NCBI RefSeq assembly: GCF_024298965.1
Contig: NZ_CP085193.1
Location: 3,472,001 to 3,536,000, forward strand
DNA length: 64,000 nucleotides
Source: Streptomyces rapamycinicus NRRL 5491
GTDB lineage: Bacteria; Actinomycetota; Actinomycetes; Streptomycetales; Streptomycetaceae
Direction: 5' to 3'
Shown piece after piece: positions 35,325 to 45,418 of this stretch. The position numbers were made by a program, and so were the translations under genes. Below the pieces are notes generated by a model. That model was not told the DNA's origin, searched no databases, and worked only from the letters and a program-made list of their open reading frames with translations. How positions within the stretch are numbered: position 1 is the stretch's first letter; the number at the start of each line of letters is the position of its first letter.

Positions 35325-35372
35325 CCCAAGGGCGCAGCCGGTTGGTCTCGCCACCCGGCTGCGCCCCTTGGG
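35325..35372 (-). terminator. Hairpin terminator after the subtilisin gene
   Basis: CCCAAGGGCGCAGCCGG (35325-35341) pairs with 35355-35372 (CCGGCTGCGCCCCTTGGG) with a single extra C, making a stem of about 17 bp and a 13-base loop. It lies just past the protease stop and before the cupin start on the same strand, so it should end protease transcription. Confidence 0.7.
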
Positions 35373-35405
35373 TCGATATGTCGATATCGCTTCAGCCGTT
35401 GGGAC

Positions 35406-36626
<1,221 letters not shown>

Positions 36627-37009
36627 GACGAGGGTTCCTCCTCGTGCGGTTGTGGGGGGAATCCGCACCCCGGATCGCGTCCGATCCCTCAAGTGCGGCA
36701 GATCCGGAGTGGGTTGGGGCCACTCCGGTTCTGACAAAACCCTGACTGATGAGTACGGGTCAATTCAAGATCCCCACCGATGTGTGACATAGGCAACGTT
36801 CTACGCATCGACCCCGCGCCGACCTTGGCGTCAACGCCCTTTGTGTGTAAGGGGCCCGCATCAGGGAGGGTAGGGCTGTCCCCCCTTCTTCGGTTGGAGG
36901 GAACCACCGGACGGTTCACCGGTCAGCAGGATGGGTCGCCCCGGCGCCACGGCCTAGCGTCGTCAACGAGTGGCGGGGACAGTCCGCCACCAGGGCAAAA
37001 GGGGATGTC
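36627..37009. promoter_or_regulatory. Divergent intergenic region between protease and MMPL genes
   Basis: 383 bp without a gene. On the minus strand TTGACC at about 36756-36761 lies in an AT-richer patch and could be a -35 box for the protease. Near the MMPL start GGGGACAGTCCGCC has local dyad symmetry, and AAAGGGG acts as ribosome site. I could not assign transcription factor sites. Confidence 0.35.
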
Positions 37010-39289
37010 GTGGCGGACACAGGCCGCTTGGAGAGGCCGCGCGGGATAGCGGCACGCGCGGGCAGTTGGAGCGCCCGTCACCGGTGGGCGGCGGTCGGGA
37101 GCTGGGTGCTGCTGGTCATCCTCGCCCTGGCCGTCGGCTCGATGACGGGCCGGGTCGATGTGACGGACAGCGAGCAGGTTCCCGGCGAGTCCGGGCGCGT
37201 CTCGAAGATTCTCGACGAGGCGGGCATTGACGATGCGGCCGGGGAAACCGTACTGATCCAGGCGAAGGGCGGCGGGCTCACCGCGGACGACCCGGCCTTC
37301 CGCAAGGCGGTCGACGCGGTGATGGCCGGCGTACGCGACACCGGCCAGGTGACCGCCCCGCGCTCCCCGTACGAGACGAAGACCATCTCCGCCGACCGGC
37401 GCTCCGCCCTGGTGCAGTTCGAGATGCGCGGCGACGCGGAGAAGGCTGCCGACCACATCCAGCCGGTGCTGGACGCGGTGGACAAGGCGCAGAACAGCCA
37501 CCAGGACCTGCGGATCGAGGAGTTCGGCGACGCCAGCGGCCAGAAGGCGTTCGACGAAGCGTTCGGCGACGACTTCACCCAGGCCGAGTACTCCGCGCTG
37601 CCGGTGGCGCTCGGGATCCTGCTGATCGTCTTCGGTGCGCTGGTGGCCGCGCTGCTGCCGGTGCTGCTCGCGATGACCGCGTTCCTGGCCACCACCGGTC
37701 TGGTGGCGGTGGTCAGCCACTGGGTGCACATGAGCGACACCGCCAACTCCGTGATGCTGCTGGTGGGCCTGGCCGTCGGCGTCGACTACTGCCTGTTCTA
37801 CCTGCGCCGGGAGCGCGAGGAGCGCGCCGCGGGACGGGACGCGCAGACCGCGCTGCGGGTGGCGGCGGCCACCTCCGGCCGCGCCATCCTGGTCTCCGGC
37901 GTCACGGTGATCGTGGCGATGGCGGGCATGCTCTTCACCGGTATCGCGGAGTTCAAGGCGATGGGGCTCGCCACGCTGATGGTGGTGGCGGTGGCGATGG
38001 TCGGCTCGGTGACGGTGCTGCCCGCGCTGCTCTCGCTGCTCGGTGAGCGGGTGGAGAAGGGCCGGTTGCCGTTCCTGGGCCGCGCCAAGCGGCGCGGCGG
38101 CACCGAGAGCCGCATCTGGCGCGCCGTCCTCCGCCCGGTGCTGCGCCGCCCCAAGCTGTCGCTGGCCCTCGCCGGTGGCGCGCTGATCGCGCTGGCCGTC
38201 CCCGCCGTGGGGATGAACACCGCGAACCTCACCATGGACCAGGAGTTCGGTGACCGGCTGCCGGTCGTGAACGCGTACAACCACATCGACGAGGCGTTCC
38301 CGGGCGGCTCCGACCCGGCCAGGGTCGTGGTGAAGGCGGACGACATCGACGCGGCGCCGGTGCGCGACGCCCTCGCCCGCTTCCGTACCGAGGCCGTGGC
38401 GAAGGGCGCATCCAAGGGCCCGGTCGAGGTGACGGTCCACCACGAGCAGAACCTGGCCGTGATGGAGGTCCCGCTGATCGGTGGCTCGGACGAGGGCAAG
38501 GCCGAGAAGAGCCTGGACGTGCTGCGGAACGAGGTGCGCCCGGCAACCCTCGGCGCGGTGGCCGGGGTGGACGCCCCCATCGGCGGTTCGACCGCCTCCT
38601 CCAAGGACTTCAACGACAAGCTCGGCTCGGCCGTCGCCCCGGTCTTCGCCTTCGTGGTGGTCTTCGCCTTCCTGCTGATGCTGATGTCCTTCCGGTCGCT
38701 CACCATCGCCGTGACCTCCATCGTGCTCAACCTGCTGTCGGTGGGCGCCGCGTACGGCATCCTCACCGCGGTCTTCCAGCACGGCTGGGGCGCGGGGCTG
38801 GTCGGTGCGGAGGGCGTGGGCGCGATCGTGTCCTGGCTGCCGCTGTTCCTCTTCGTAATCCTGTTCGGGCTGAGCATGGACTACCACGTCTTCGTGGTCT
38901 CCCGGATCCGCGAGGCGCGCCTGGCGGGCCGCACCACCAAGGACGCGGTGGTGCACGGCGTGGTGACGACGGCGGGCGTGGTCACCAGCGCCGCCGTCAT
39001 CATGGTCGCGGTCTTCTCCATCTTCGGCACGCTGTCGATGCAGTCCATGAAGCAGATGGGCGTGGGCCTCGCGGCCGCGGTCCTCATCGACGCCACCGTC
39101 ATCCGCGGGGTGCTCCTCCCGGCCGCGATGTCGCTGCTGGGCGAGCGCAACTGGTACCTGCCGAAGTGGCTGGGCTGGCTCCCGGACCTCGCCCACGACG
39201 AGCCCGTCCCGGTCCAGCGGCCCGGCACCCTGGTGGGCGCTTCCCCGGTGCCGGAAACGGACGGACGGCCCCGGCACGCGAAGGTCTGA
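37010..39289 (+). CDS. MMPL/RND family transporter
   Basis: A 759-residue membrane protein with the RND-like two-fold layout: helix 1 at residues about 30-50, a periplasmic-type loop to about 195, a bundle of helices (195-380, with VGVDYCLFYLRREREE), helix 7 near 385, a second large loop and a second bundle (545-725, with FGLSMDYHVFVVSRIREA). The paired GxDY/MDYH motifs are characteristic of MMPL proteins, which export lipids or drugs using the proton gradient. The start is GTG at 37010. It lies 577 bp ahead of the erm gene but is separated from it by a strong terminator. Confidence 0.93.
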   Translation: MADTGRLERPRGIAARAGSWSARHRWAAVGSWVLLVILALAVGSMTGRVDVTDSEQVPGESGRVSKILDEAGIDDAAGETVLIQAKGGGLTADDPAFRKAVDAVMAGVRDTGQVTAPRSPYETKTISADRRSALVQFEMRGDAEKAADHIQPVLDAVDKAQNSHQDLRIEEFGDASGQKAFDEAFGDDFTQAEYSALPVALGILLIVFGALVAALLPVLLAMTAFLATTGLVAVVSHWVHMSDTANSVMLLVGLAVGVDYCLFYLRREREERAAGRDAQTALRVAAATSGRAILVSGVTVIVAMAGMLFTGIAEFKAMGLATLMVVAVAMVGSVTVLPALLSLLGERVEKGRLPFLGRAKRRGGTESRIWRAVLRPVLRRPKLSLALAGGALIALAVPAVGMNTANLTMDQEFGDRLPVVNAYNHIDEAFPGGSDPARVVVKADDIDAAPVRDALARFRTEAVAKGASKGPVEVTVHHEQNLAVMEVPLIGGSDEGKAEKSLDVLRNEVRPATLGAVAGVDAPIGGSTASSKDFNDKLGSAVAPVFAFVVVFAFLLMLMSFRSLTIAVTSIVLNLLSVGAAYGILTAVFQHGWGAGLVGAEGVGAIVSWLPLFLFVILFGLSMDYHVFVVSRIREARLAGRTTKDAVVHGVVTTAGVVTSAAVIMVAVFSIFGTLSMQSMKQMGVGLAAAVLIDATVIRGVLLPAAMSLLGERNWYLPKWLGWLPDLAHDEPVPVQRPGTLVGASPVPETDGRPRHAKV

Positions 39290-39320
39290 CGGCCACGTCC
39301 GGCACACCCTGACACCCCTC

Positions 39321-39356
39321 AACCGGTCACACGGCCCTCGGGCCGTGTGACCGGTT
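39321..39356 (+). terminator. Strong hairpin terminator after the MMPL gene
   Basis: AACCGGTCACACGGCCC (39321-39337) is followed after two bases by its perfect reverse complement (39340-39356), a 17-bp GC-rich stem 31 bp past the MMPL stop. It may work in both directions, but no convergent gene is nearby. Confidence 0.85.
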
Positions 39357-39503
39357 CGGTGTTCCGGGGTGGGGGCGTCGGGTGCGGTGGAGGGGGCGGA
39401 AAAGGCGTTGCGGGGTGTCCCCGCAGTTCCCTACGGTGCGGGGATACGGCGGAGATCCGCATACGCGTCCTTTCGCGTACGCGCGCACGGGAGGAGTACA
39501 CCG

Positions 39504-39662
39504 ATGGGCGGAAGTCCCGGCATCGGCGTGTTCACCCGCATCACCCGCGGCTGTGCCGGGGTGGCGTGTGCGTGCGCCTTTCCTATGCCTGCCCGCCGCC
39601 CGCGGCGCGGCCCCGGTGCCCTGGCCGGCCCGGACGCGCCCGGTGTCTCTTCGAGTCTGTGA
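39504..39662 (+). CDS. Possible leader peptide of the erm gene (52 aa)
   Basis: ATG at 39504 has a good ribosome site (GGGAGGAG, about six bases away) and opens a 52-codon frame starting MGGSPGIGVFTRITRGC and containing MPARRPRRGP. It ends about 200 bp ahead of the methyltransferase start. Inducible erm genes are typically preceded by short leader ORFs on which macrolide-bound ribosomes stall, and Arg/Lys-x-Arg/Lys motifs such as RPR are known stall signals. The peptide is longer than most such leaders. Overlapping ORFs on both strands make it uncertain. Confidence 0.45.
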   Translation: MGGSPGIGVFTRITRGCAGVACACAFPMPARRPRRGPGALAGPDAPGVSSSL

Positions 39663-39670
39663 ACGGTTCG

Positions 39671-39847
39671 CGCTCGAGGTGGTTCCTCTCCACCTGAGCG
39701 GCTGACCCGCCAGACCTCCCATCGGTCTCTCACCGTGAGCTGATCTCACCCATCCACGCGCCCTCGGCCAGGGCCCCCGCCAGTCCAGGAATCACTCGTT
39801 CCGGGACGGGCGGCAGGGCCCGTTCCGCGCTGCTGCCGCCCGCCCGG
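39671..39847 (+). promoter_or_regulatory. Structured 5' leader of the erm gene (three hairpins)
   Basis: Hairpin 1: CGCTCGAGGTGG (39671-39682) with CCACCTGAGCG (39690-39700). Hairpin 2: GTGAG (39735-39739) can pair with either CTCAC at 39729-39733 or CTCAC at 39745-39749, two mutually exclusive folds. Hairpin 3: CCGGGACGGGCGGCAG (39801-39816) with CTGCCGCCCGCCCGG (39833-39847), just upstream of the ribosome site GAAAGGA. The arrangement suits attenuation control of erm; folding was done by eye. Confidence 0.5.
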
Positions 39848-39866
39848 CTCCGAAAGGACCGTGGCC

Positions 39867-40826
39867 GTGGCCCGCAATCGACGCCATCCCCATGCCCCAC
39901 GCGGTGGCGAACCGCGCCGCAACACCGAAGCGCCCCGCACCGAAGCGCCCCGCGCGGACCCGCGCCGTTCCGAACGCGACCGCGCGAGGCGTGCGTACGG
40001 GCAGAACTTCCTCATCGACCCGGGCGCCGTCGCCCGCGTCGTACGCGCCGCCCGCCCCGGGCCCGGCGATCTCCTGGTGGAGGTCGGCGCGGGCAAGGGG
40101 GCGCTCACCGAGGCGCTGGCCCCGTGCTGCCGTGAGCTGATCAGCTATGAGATCGACCGGCATCTGATCCCGGGGCTGCGGGAGCGGCTCGCCCGCTGTC
40201 CGCGGGTCCGCATCGTGCACCAGGACTTCCTCGAGGCGGCGCCGCCACCCGAGCCGTTCGCCCTCGTCGGCAACGTGCCCTACGCCCGTACCGCCGAGAT
40301 CGTCGCCTGGGCGCTGCGGGCGGTGCCCAGACTGACCTCGGCGACGCTGCTCACCCAGGCGGAGTACGCCCGTAAGCGCACCGGGGACTACGGGCGCTGG
40401 TCCCTGCTGACCGTACGGTCGTGGCCGGAGGTCGAGTGGCGGCTGTGCGGGCGGGTGGCGCGGGCCGCCTTCCGGCCGGTGCCCGCGGTGGACGGCGGGA
40501 TCCTGCGGCTGACCCGGCGGCCGCGGCCGCTGCTCACCGACCCGGTGGCCCGGTCCGTCTACGCGGACCTGGTCGAGCTGGGCTTCACCGGGGTCGGCGG
40601 CTCGCTCCACGCGTCACTGCGCCGGGTCTGCCCCGCCCGCGCGCTCGACCGGGCGTTCCGGGCGGCCGGGCTGGGGCGGGACGTCGTGGTGGCGTATGTG
40701 ACGCCGGAGCAGTGGCTGGTCCTCGCTCAGGAGCTGACCGAGGTGGCGGCCGGAATGCGCTCTTCGGCTGCTTCGAAGGAGTTGATGGTGCGGGTGAAGT
40801 CCCGGGTGGACAGCAGGAACTTGTAG
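39867..40826 (+). CDS. erm: 23S rRNA adenine-N6 methyltransferase, Erm family (macrolide resistance)
   Basis: A 319-residue methyltransferase from GTG 39867; an in-frame GTG at 39861 is too close to the ribosome site. The N-terminal tail is charged, with a TEAPR duplication; then RARRAYGQNFLIDPGAV (Erm entry motif), the SAM-binding VEVGAGKGALTEAL, the acidic SYEIDRH, HQDFLEA and the catalytic GNVPYARTAEIV. It should mono- or dimethylate A2058 of 23S rRNA and give macrolide-lincosamide-streptogramin B resistance. The closest feel is ErmE-type proteins of producers. Its last 100 bp are antisense to the neighbouring CDP-alcohol gene, so the C-terminal tail (about 30 residues) is probably not ancestral. 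Confidence 0.92.
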   Translation: MARNRRHPHAPRGGEPRRNTEAPRTEAPRADPRRSERDRARRAYGQNFLIDPGAVARVVRAARPGPGDLLVEVGAGKGALTEALAPCCRELISYEIDRHLIPGLRERLARCPRVRIVHQDFLEAAPPPEPFALVGNVPYARTAEIVAWALRAVPRLTSATLLTQAEYARKRTGDYGRWSLLTVRSWPEVEWRLCGRVARAAFRPVPAVDGGILRLTRRPRPLLTDPVARSVYADLVELGFTGVGGSLHASLRRVCPARALDRAFRAAGLGRDVVVAYVTPEQWLVLAQELTEVAAGMRSSAASKELMVRVKSRVDSRNL

Positions 40827-41806
40827 ATGATGGCCAGCTCGAAGACGAGCAGCAGCACACCCGATACGACGGTCGTCGCCACCACCGCGTCGATGGCCGG
40901 GCCGATGATGAACACGCCCATCTGGAACTCGATACCGCTGATGAGATGAGCGCGGATGCGGTGGCGCTGCAGGAAGTTCCGGCACCGGACCCACCACGGG
41001 AAGCGGCGCCGGAACTCCTGGTGCAGATCGACGACGGCGGGGCGGCGCGGGGCCGGTACCGGGGCCGAAACCGGGGTGGCCGTGGATTCCAGGGTCGCCG
41101 TGGCCTCCAGGGTCGCCGTGGCCTCCAGGGCCGCCGTGGCCTCCAGGGCCGCCACCGGCTCCAGAGGAGCAACGGGCTCCAAGGGAGCCACCGTGTCGTG
41201 GTCCGTCTCCAGATCGGCCTTGGGGTTCTCCCGCAGCAGGTCCTCCATGAAGGCCAGTTCGGCCTGGTTCTCGGCCTTGCGGGCCGCCCGCATCCGGGCC
41301 TTGATCTGCTTGCGCATCCCATGCCGGATCTTGAAGATCTCCAGCGAGTCGATGTAGCGCAGCGCGTCCAGGAAGGTGACGGCCAGCGCCAGCCACAGAT
41401 ACAGGACGTCATCCGTGCGCGTGTACTGACCTGCCATCAGGGCGACCGAGCACACCAGCACCCGGATCCGGTCGAAGACGAAGTCCAGCCAGGCCCCGAA
41501 GACCGAGCCGGTGCCGGTCAGCCGGGCCAGCTTGCCGTCCATGCAGTCGAAGATGAAGCTCACGTGGTAGAGCACGGCCCCGAGCAGCAGCCATCTCCAG
41601 TCGCCCTGAGCGAAGCACGCGGCGGAGCCGAGGCCCACCAGGAACGCACCCCAGGTGAGCTGGTTGGGGGTGGCCCGGGTGTACTTGGCGATCCAGCGGA
41701 CCAGCGGTGTGGCCACCGGGTCCACGAGCATGACGGTCCACCACGCGTCTCGCTTCTTCTCGGTGATCCGGCGGACCTCGGCGAGCGGCGGTATGTCTCG
41801 GGGCAT
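40727..41806 (-). CDS. CDP-alcohol phosphatidyltransferase family protein with repeat insert
   Basis: A 359-residue membrane enzyme with the complete CDP-alcohol motif: DCMDGKLARLTGTGSVFGAW, then LDFVFDR, giving D-x2-D-G-x2-A-R-x8-G-x3-D-x3-D. It joins a CDP-activated lipid to an alcohol or inositol-type headgroup. The ATG at 41806 was chosen over an upstream extension. Between the catalytic half and the last two helices lies an insert of 18-bp repeats (about 41082-41192) coding for LEATAA/LEPVAP units. It is convergent and overlapping with erm. Confidence 0.88.
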   Translation of the reverse strand: MPRDIPPLAEVRRITEKKRDAWWTVMLVDPVATPLVRWIAKYTRATPNQLTWGAFLVGLGSAACFAQGDWRWLLLGAVLYHVSFIFDCMDGKLARLTGTGSVFGAWLDFVFDRIRVLVCSVALMAGQYTRTDDVLYLWLALAVTFLDALRYIDSLEIFKIRHGMRKQIKARMRAARKAENQAELAFMEDLLRENPKADLETDHDTVAPLEPVAPLEPVAALEATAALEATATLEATATLESTATPVSAPVPAPRRPAVVDLHQEFRRRFPWWVRCRNFLQRHRIRAHLISGIEFQMGVFIIGPAIDAVVATTVVSGVLLLVFELAIIYKFLLSTRDFTRTINSFEAAEERIPAATSVSS

Positions 41807-41965
41807 GGTCAATCTTTCTGGCGTTAGACATGAGTTCACCTGAAGGTAAGAAGCCGTTAAGGGAAAGGACAAGGTCGAGCAAGGGCAACCTTTGCCAGGG
41901 GGTAATGGTCTGCTTGGAGGACCGGGTCCATGGCAGGACCAGGTGCGTCGGCGGCGCAGCGGGTC

Positions 41966-43252
41966 CTACCGCTGGTAGCGGGCGAGCACCAGGTTCCCGT
42001 CGTCGACGAGCCGCTCGCGCAGCTCCCCCATTCCGATTGCCCCGCTGTAGTACTCCTGCAGCGCCGGAGTGGCCACTTTGTCCTTCCACTCCGGGTAGCC
42101 GCGCACCGTCTGCGCGGGCGCCGGGCGCAGCTGTCCGGCCAGGGCGGTGCCGGTGGCCCAGCCGTGGCGGCGGGTGCGCAGGGCGGGGTCCCGGAGCGCG
42201 GTCCGGCCCGTGGGGAGCATCCAGTCGCCCCGGGCGAGCCGCACCATATGCGGCGGGCGCAGGAAGAAGTCGATGAAGCGGGCGGCCTCCCGCTGGTACG
42301 GGCTGTCGGCGGCGATGGACAGCGTCTGCGGGCTGACCCCCTGCCGCTGGTCGACGCCGGGCCCGGCCGGGGACGGCAGTACGGTCCAGGCGAACCCCTT
42401 GGGCGCCTGCTGCACGATCTGCTGGCGGTAGGAGAAGCCGAGCGGGACCATCGCGTACTTCCCGCCGAAGAAGCCGGGGAGCGTGTCGGAGCCGCCCATG
42501 CCGAGGGTGGTCCGCGCGGCGGTGCGGTCGCCGCCCAACTGGTCGTGGATGACGCGGGGCACCCGCTGGTCGGCGGCGCCGAACCGGACCGTGACCTTGC
42601 CGTCCGTGCCCCGGTGGAAGACCTTGCCGCCGGTGGAGAGCGAGAGGTTGAGGGTCGCGGAGACCGGCTCCTTGAGCGGCCAGGCCACGCCGTACGCCCC
42701 GTCCCGGGTCAGGTCTTCGGCCGCGTCCTCGAACTCGGCCCAGCTCCAGGGCCGTTCGGCGGTGGGGATCCGCACCCGGGCCCGCTCCAGCAGCGCGCGG
42801 TTGGCGATCAGCACGCGCGGCTCCTGGAGGAACGGCACACCGTGGACGCCGCCGCCGAAGGTGGCGGTCTGCCAAGTCCGGGGCGGGATATCGTCCTTGA
42901 GCCGCCGGGGCAGCAGATCGGTGAGATCGGCGAGATAGCCTCCGTAGGCGAAGTCGGCGAGGTCGTCGGTGGCGTCATGGATGATGTCTGGCGCCTCGCC
43001 GCCCTCGAAGGAGGTGAGCAGCTGGTCGTGGACGCCGTCCCAGCTGCCCTGGACATATTCGACCCGGATGTCGGGATGGGCCGCGTTCCACTCCCCCACC
43101 AGCTGCTTGTTGGCCGCCACCGATTCCCGCTGCCAGGCCAGGGACTGGAAGCGCAGGGTGATCCGGCCGCCGGTCGCCCGCCGCCGCTCGGGCGCGCAGC
43201 CGGACAGCAGCGCCCCGGTGGCGGACGCGGCCAGCAGCGTTCGGCGGCGCAT
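41966..43252 (-). CDS. Sugar ABC transporter substrate-binding lipoprotein
   Basis: A 428-residue family 1 (MalE-like) solute-binding protein. The signal peptide ends in the lipobox LLSGCAP near residue 19. The body shows the usual pattern: LRFQSLAWQ, EWNAAHPDIRVEYVQG, SFEGGEAPDIIHDA, then PWSWAEFEDAAEDLT and PLGFSYRQQI. It probably binds an oligosaccharide. Its start ATG (43252) overlaps the stop of the upstream permease (43252), so the three transporter genes form one operon. No dedicated ATPase is present; a shared MsiK-type ATPase is typical of Streptomyces. Confidence 0.9.
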   Translation of the reverse strand: MRRRTLLAASATGALLSGCAPERRRATGGRITLRFQSLAWQRESVAANKQLVGEWNAAHPDIRVEYVQGSWDGVHDQLLTSFEGGEAPDIIHDATDDLADFAYGGYLADLTDLLPRRLKDDIPPRTWQTATFGGGVHGVPFLQEPRVLIANRALLERARVRIPTAERPWSWAEFEDAAEDLTRDGAYGVAWPLKEPVSATLNLSLSTGGKVFHRGTDGKVTVRFGAADQRVPRVIHDQLGGDRTAARTTLGMGGSDTLPGFFGGKYAMVPLGFSYRQQIVQQAPKGFAWTVLPSPAGPGVDQRQGVSPQTLSIAADSPYQREAARFIDFFLRPPHMVRLARGDWMLPTGRTALRDPALRTRRHGWATGTALAGQLRPAPAQTVRGYPEWKDKVATPALQEYYSGAIGMGELRERLVDDGNLVLARYQR

Positions 43253-44190
43253 CAGTGCTTCACCGCCCCGGCCAGGGTGCCGCTGGTGATCCGGCGCTGG
43301 ATGAGCGCGAACAGCACGAGCGAGGGCAGCGTCGCCAGCAGTGAGGCGGCGGCGAGCGGACCGAGGTCGGCGACGCCCTCGGTTCCGATGAAGTGGGTGA
43401 GGATGATCGGCATCGTCTGTTTCCGCGGGGATTTGAGCAGGACGAGCGCGAAGAAGAACTCGTTCCAGGCGGTGATGAACGCGAAGAGGGCGGTGGCCAC
43501 GATGCCGGGGGTCAGCAGCGGCATGGTGACGGAGATCAGCACCCGCAGTCTGCCCGCGCCGTCCACGGCCGCGGCCTCCTCCAGCTCGCGCGGTACGGCC
43601 CGTGCGTACCCGGCCAGCATCCACAGGGCGAACGGCAGGGACCACACTACGTACACCATGATCAACCCGGAGCGGGAGTCGATCAGGCGGACCTCCTTGA
43701 GCACCAGGAACAGCGGAATGATCACCAGGACGAAGGGGAACGCCTGGCTGACCACGATCCAGCCGGTGGCCGCCCGGGACAGCGCGGAGCGGTGGTGGCG
43801 GGCCATCACATAGGCCATCGGGGTGGCGATGACGACGGTGATGACCGCGGCGGCGAGGGAGGCGATCAGGCTGTTGCCCGCGGACCGCAGCAGCGGCTGC
43901 TCCTCGAACGCCTGACGGAAGTTGTCGAGGGTGGGGTGGTCGGGGATCCAGCCGGGGTGGAGGCTCGCCAGCTCGCGCGGCGGTTTGAACGCGGTGGAGA
44001 CCAGCCACAGCAGGGGAAAGGCGAGGAAGACCAGATAGCCGAGCAGGGCGAGGTACTGGCCGGTGCGGGCGGCGCGGCGCCTGGCGGTGGGGCCTCGACG
44101 CACGGGCCTGGGGCTGGGACTGGGACTCGGGCCGGGGCTGGGGTGGGGGCGGGGGTTGGAGCTGCGCATGGTGCTGGGGCGGGGGCTCAT
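43252..44190 (-). CDS. Sugar ABC transporter permease (MalG-like)
   Basis: A 312-residue permease with about six helices and the coupling loop ELEEAAAVDGAGRLRVLISV (residues about 203-222). The first 40 residues are a Pro/Ser/Arg-rich cytoplasmic tail produced by a small repeat (PSPGPSPSPSP). An ATGA overlap joins it to the upstream permease at 44187-44190. It is the CUT1-type partner of that gene. Confidence 0.92.
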   Translation of the reverse strand: MSPRPSTMRSSNPRPHPSPGPSPSPSPRPVRRGPTARRRAARTGQYLALLGYLVFLAFPLLWLVSTAFKPPRELASLHPGWIPDHPTLDNFRQAFEEQPLLRSAGNSLIASLAAAVITVVIATPMAYVMARHHRSALSRAATGWIVVSQAFPFVLVIIPLFLVLKEVRLIDSRSGLIMVYVVWSLPFALWMLAGYARAVPRELEEAAAVDGAGRLRVLISVTMPLLTPGIVATALFAFITAWNEFFFALVLLKSPRKQTMPIILTHFIGTEGVADLGPLAAASLLATLPSLVLFALIQRRITSGTLAGAVKH

Positions 44191-45140
44191 GCCTCGTCGT
44201 CTCCCTTCAGCCGGGCCACGAGATGGACGGCCAGCAGGATGGAGACCACCGCCACCAGCACACAGCCCATCGCCGCCGCATAGCCGAACTGGCCGTAGCG
44301 GAAGGCCTCTTCATAGGCGAAGAGCATCGGCAGCCGGGTGCGGCCACCCGGCCCGCCGCCCGTCAGGACGTAGACCAGCGCGAACGAGTTGACGTTCCAG
44401 ATGAAGCTGAGCGCGCTGATGGCGAGGGCGATGGGCCTGATGGCGGGCCAGGTGACGGTGCGGAAGCGGCGCCAGGCACCGGCGCCGTCCATGGCCGCGG
44501 CCTCGTGCAGTTCGCGCGGCACATTCGAGAGCCCGGCCAGCAGGGTGACCGTGACCTGCGGAAGCCGTGCCCAGATGCCGACCACGACGACGGCGGGCAG
44601 GGCGGTGGACAAGCTGCCGAGCCAGTCGCGGTGGGTGCCCAGCGTCTCGTTGAGCACCCCCGCGTCGGGGTGGTAGACCAGCCGCCACATGATGCCGACC
44701 ACGACCTCCGGCATCGCCCAGGGGACGATCGCGAGCGCCCGTGACAGCCAGCGGAACCGCAGGTCCTGGTGGAGCAGCAGCGCGAGGCCGAGCGCGAGCA
44801 GGAACTGCGGTACGGAGACGGCCACCGCCCACACCAGGCCGATCCGGAACGACTCCCAGAAGAGGGTGTCGCGCAGCAGGTCCTGGAAGTTGAGCAGCCC
44901 GATCCACTGGGTGGGGTCGGTACGGCCCGCCTGTGAGTCGGTGAAGGCCAGCGCGATCCCGTAGAGGAGCGGGCCGACGCTGAGGAGGAGGATCGGGATC
45001 AGCGCGGGCAGGACCAGGAACCACGCCCCCTGGGCAGTGCCCTGACGGCGCGTCATGCGACCACCCGGGCCCTTGGCCGAACCCCGGCCCTTGGCGGAGC
45101 CCGGGTCCGAGCGCGCCGGGTCGGCGGTCACGGGTATCAC
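44187..45140 (-). CDS. Sugar ABC transporter permease (MalF-like)
   Basis: A 317-residue first permease of the importer: six helices and the EAA loop ELHEAAAMDGAGAWRRFRTV (about residues 215-235). The start is GTG at 45140 or, more conservatively, ATG at 45056; the extra 28 residues contain a GSAKGRGSAKG repeat. It is the first gene of the sugar operon and is divergent from the phosphotransferase gene. Confidence 0.92.
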   Translation of the reverse strand: MIPVTADPARSDPGSAKGRGSAKGPGGRMTRRQGTAQGAWFLVLPALIPILLLSVGPLLYGIALAFTDSQAGRTDPTQWIGLLNFQDLLRDTLFWESFRIGLVWAVAVSVPQFLLALGLALLLHQDLRFRWLSRALAIVPWAMPEVVVGIMWRLVYHPDAGVLNETLGTHRDWLGSLSTALPAVVVVGIWARLPQVTVTLLAGLSNVPRELHEAAAMDGAGAWRRFRTVTWPAIRPIALAISALSFIWNVNSFALVYVLTGGGPGGRTRLPMLFAYEEAFRYGQFGYAAAMGCVLVAVVSILLAVHLVARLKGDDEA

Positions 45141-45418
45141 GGCAGGGCCCCCTTCAGACGCGGTGGGAGGGCGGTCCGGGAGGGAGAGCCCACGTCATCG
45201 TGCGGAGGGCGGACGGTGCAGTCAAGCGGTTCTACCTGCGACAGTCGATGCGGCAGCCGGTACGGCGGTCGGTACGGCGCACGGACGTCGATGCGGACGG
45301 CGATGGGGCTGTCGATGCGGCCGTCTGTACGACGGGGGCGCGCGGCTCGATGCGAGAGACTTGGCCGTCGGCAGGGAGAAGTCGGCGACGAGGACTCGGC
45401 GAGGAGGAGGGGCACCCG
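45141..45418. other. Repeat-rich divergent intergenic region
   Basis: 278 bp between the sugar operon and the phosphotransferase gene. It contains degenerate CGATGCGG and GGTACGGCG(G)TC repeats (about 45246-45330), which produce meaningless Arg-rich ORFs on both strands. Promoters for both directions must lie here, but no clear boxes are visible. Confidence 0.4.

Noticed and set aside
39431..39733. 100-codon minus-strand ORF overlapping the erm leader
   Set aside because: No ribosome site, Arg/Pro-rich composition and no family resemblance; the plus-strand ORF has a better start context.
39861..40826. erm as self-resistance gene of the polyketide cluster at the left edge
   Set aside because: About 29 kb of unrelated core metabolism lies between them, and the polyketide product is unknown. 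Possible, but unsupported.
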